From Nitratifractor sp. (GTDB lineage Bacteria; Campylobacterota; Campylobacteria; Campylobacterales; Sulfurovaceae): a stretch of DNA of 6,701 nt. Both the position numbers and the translations under genes were made by a program. The notes under the pieces are model-generated. The model had not been told where the DNA came from, did not search any database, and saw nothing but the letters and a program-made list of their open reading frames with translations. Shown piece after piece: positions 5,348-6,701 of the stretch (positions are counted from its first letter, which is position 1; every line of letters begins with the position of its first letter). Location: positions 1 to 6,701 of the forward strand of contig WFSU01000125.1 in the NCBI GenBank assembly GCA_015485845.1, read 5' to 3'.

Positions 5348-6693
5348 TATGAGACTCCTTTTGTGATGTGTTCGATTTCATCCTCGACTTTTTCGAGGAT
5401 ACCGATGGAGGACTGTTTGCGCACGACCCGCTGAGTGGTCATCCTCAGGGCAACTTCAATCGCAAACGCCAACAGAAAACCTCCGGCAAGATAATACCCC
5501 ACTCCGGGAAGATGCTTCGAAGTGTAGCTCAAAGCCAGCACAATGGCCGTCAGTGTCCCAATGATGGCCAGCACCACGATCAGGCGCGACGCACCGGTCT
5601 TTCCGATCTTGAAAAGATGCCCGATGTGCACCAGCATGTGGATAAACAGGATTGAGATCGATCCGATCGCCGCGATCTGCGTCAAGTCAAAAAAAAGGAC
5701 AAACGCAATCAAAAAGATTGTACTCACGACCAACCCCTGTGTGCTGTGCCAGACATTGCGCTCATAGACTTTGGGGAGTTCTCCGTTGACCGCCATTTGG
5801 TAGGTGATGTTGGTCACGGCATAGAGGCTCGCGTTGATCGACGAAGCGGTTGAAATCAGAGCCGCGATCCCCATGATCACGAAACCCGTCTGCCCAAAGG
5901 CCGGTTTAACCGCTTCCGCCAATGCATAATCCTGCGCCTTGATCACTTCCGGCAGCGGCAGGTTGCCAAAGACGGCGAAGGTGACCAACACATAGAGTGC
6001 CATCACCAGCAAAATGGCGGTGGTCATGGATCGGAGCATCAGTTTGCCAGGATCGGGCATATCTTCAGCCGCATTGGTGATGACTCGAAATCCTTCGTAA
6101 GCAAAAAAGGTCAACGCAATGGAAGAGAAGACATTGAGCACCGGCGGGGCATCTTTGAGGCTCAAGAGCTCCGGCCGGATGTAAAAAAGGGCGAGTACGG
6201 CAAACAGAGTAATGATGGTCAGTTTCGTGATAACGATGATGTTCTCACTGCGGGCGATGAGGGCGCTTCCGGCCAGATTGATCAGCATAAAGATGATCAG
6301 TATCCCCGCCGCGAAACCATCGGCCCAGAGAGGACTGTCGGCTCCGACGGTGAGCATCGCTGCATACGTGCCGAAGGTCTTGGCTACCATGGCGATAGCC
6401 ACCATCGCCGAGAGATAGGCAAGTACCGAAGCCGAACCGGAAAACACTCCCTCGTTGTAACACTGCACAAGGTATTCGACCATGCCGCCCCGACTGGGAT
6501 AGGCGACCGCCAGCTTGGCAAACGAATAACTACTCAGCAAAGCAATAACCCCGCCAAAGAGAAAAGAGACCCATACGAGATTGCCCGCAATGGCTCCCGC
6601 TTCACCAAGGAGGACGAAGATCCCCGCCCCCACCATTGAGCCGATCCCGAGAAACACCGCACTCCAGAAACCGAAGGCTTTTTGCTGTCCCAT
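5347..6693 (-). CDS. APC-superfamily amino acid/amine permease (second copy)
   Basis: A 448-aa inner-membrane secondary transporter, full length for the family. Helix 1 carries GSMVGAGIF (residues 18-26), the glycine-rich substrate loop. The end of helix 2 has SYSFAKLAVAYPSRGGMVEY (55-74), and helix 6 has FFAYEGF (196-202) followed by NAAEDMPDPGK. About 12 hydrophobic segments are visible: 10-33, 38-60, 84-112, 124-146, 151-171, 186-205, 225-246, 270-290, 320-338, 340-360, 370-390 and 397-416. A charged tail (421-448, RKQSSIGILEKVEDEIEHI region) could form a cytosolic amphipathic helix. The ATG at 6693 fits the family start; GGAAGA just upstream is a partial ribosome binding site at the window edge. 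The promoter lies outside the window. It is the first visible gene of a coupled trio with the 60-aa and EI24 genes. The loop after helix 6 lacks the usual PxxxIPRAI form seen in the first copy, suggesting a different subgroup. The substrate is unknown. Confidence 0.9.
   Translation of the reverse strand: MGQQKAFGFWSAVFLGIGSMVGAGIFVLLGEAGAIAGNLVWVSFLFGGVIALLSSYSFAKLAVAYPSRGGMVEYLVQCYNEGVFSGSASVLAYLSAMVAIAMVAKTFGTYAAMLTVGADSPLWADGFAAGILIIFMLINLAGSALIARSENIIVITKLTIITLFAVLALFYIRPELLSLKDAPPVLNVFSSIALTFFAYEGFRVITNAAEDMPDPGKLMLRSMTTAILLVMALYVLVTFAVFGNLPLPEVIKAQDYALAEAVKPAFGQTGFVIMGIAALISTASSINASLYAVTNITYQMAVNGELPKVYERNVWHSTQGLVVSTIFLIAFVLFFDLTQIAAIGSISILFIHMLVHIGHLFKIGKTGASRLIVVLAIIGTLTAIVLALSYTSKHLPGVGYYLAGGFLLAFAIEVALRMTTQRVVRKQSSIGILEKVEDEIEHITKGVS
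5355..5360 (-). promoter_or_regulatory. Ribosome binding site of the 60-aa gene, inside the permease gene
   Basis: AAGGAG on the minus strand, within the last codons of the second permease (Lys-Gly-Val-Ser). It is 7 nt before the ATG that overlaps the permease stop as TAATG. This is the layout of termination-reinitiation coupling, linking the output of the two proteins. Confidence 0.8.
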
Positions 6694-6701
6694 ATTCTTC
6701 C

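Overview
The window looks like chromosomal DNA of a Campylobacterota (Epsilonproteobacteria) bacterium with moderately high GC for that group (roughly half, judged by eye), for example a sulfur- or hydrogen-oxidising Sulfurovum/Sulfuricurvum/Nitratifractor-like organism. This is an inference. It rests on the GAPDH, whose cofactor loop and active-site neighbourhood read like the Helicobacter enzyme as I remember it. It also rests on promoters with a clear TATAAT but usually no -35, and on a cluster pairing an EI24-domain membrane protein with tiny membrane proteins. Coding density is very high, no gene-free stretch exceeds about 80 bp, and I see no RNA genes, mobile elements or CRISPR.

Left block (1-2179, all minus strand): gap (GAPDH), arsR (arsenic-responsive repressor) and arsB (arsenite efflux pump, cut by the left edge). 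arsR and arsB overlap by one base. The 69-bp gap-arsR spacer has no visible terminator but carries a near-consensus promoter. A perfect ATCAA-N6-TTGAT operator overlaps its -35. Arsenite should release ArsR and induce arsRB. The adjacent gap gene is notable because GAPDH takes part in a known arsenate detoxification route.

Middle block (2260-4233, plus strand): an APC-superfamily amino acid/amine permease, transcribed divergently from gap out of an 80-bp region with two back-to-back -10 boxes. It is followed by an unrecognised 69-aa soluble helical protein with its own -10 box, and a DUF202 (YidH-like) membrane protein.

Right block (6693-4226, minus strand): a second APC permease, a 60-aa membrane protein joined to it by a TAATG stop/start overlap, and an EI24/CysZ-like membrane protein 15 bp further on. 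This is a tight three-gene membrane operon that converges on the middle block with an 8-bp overlap of the final coding sequences. The substrates of both permeases and the roles of the two small proteins cannot be read from the sequence.
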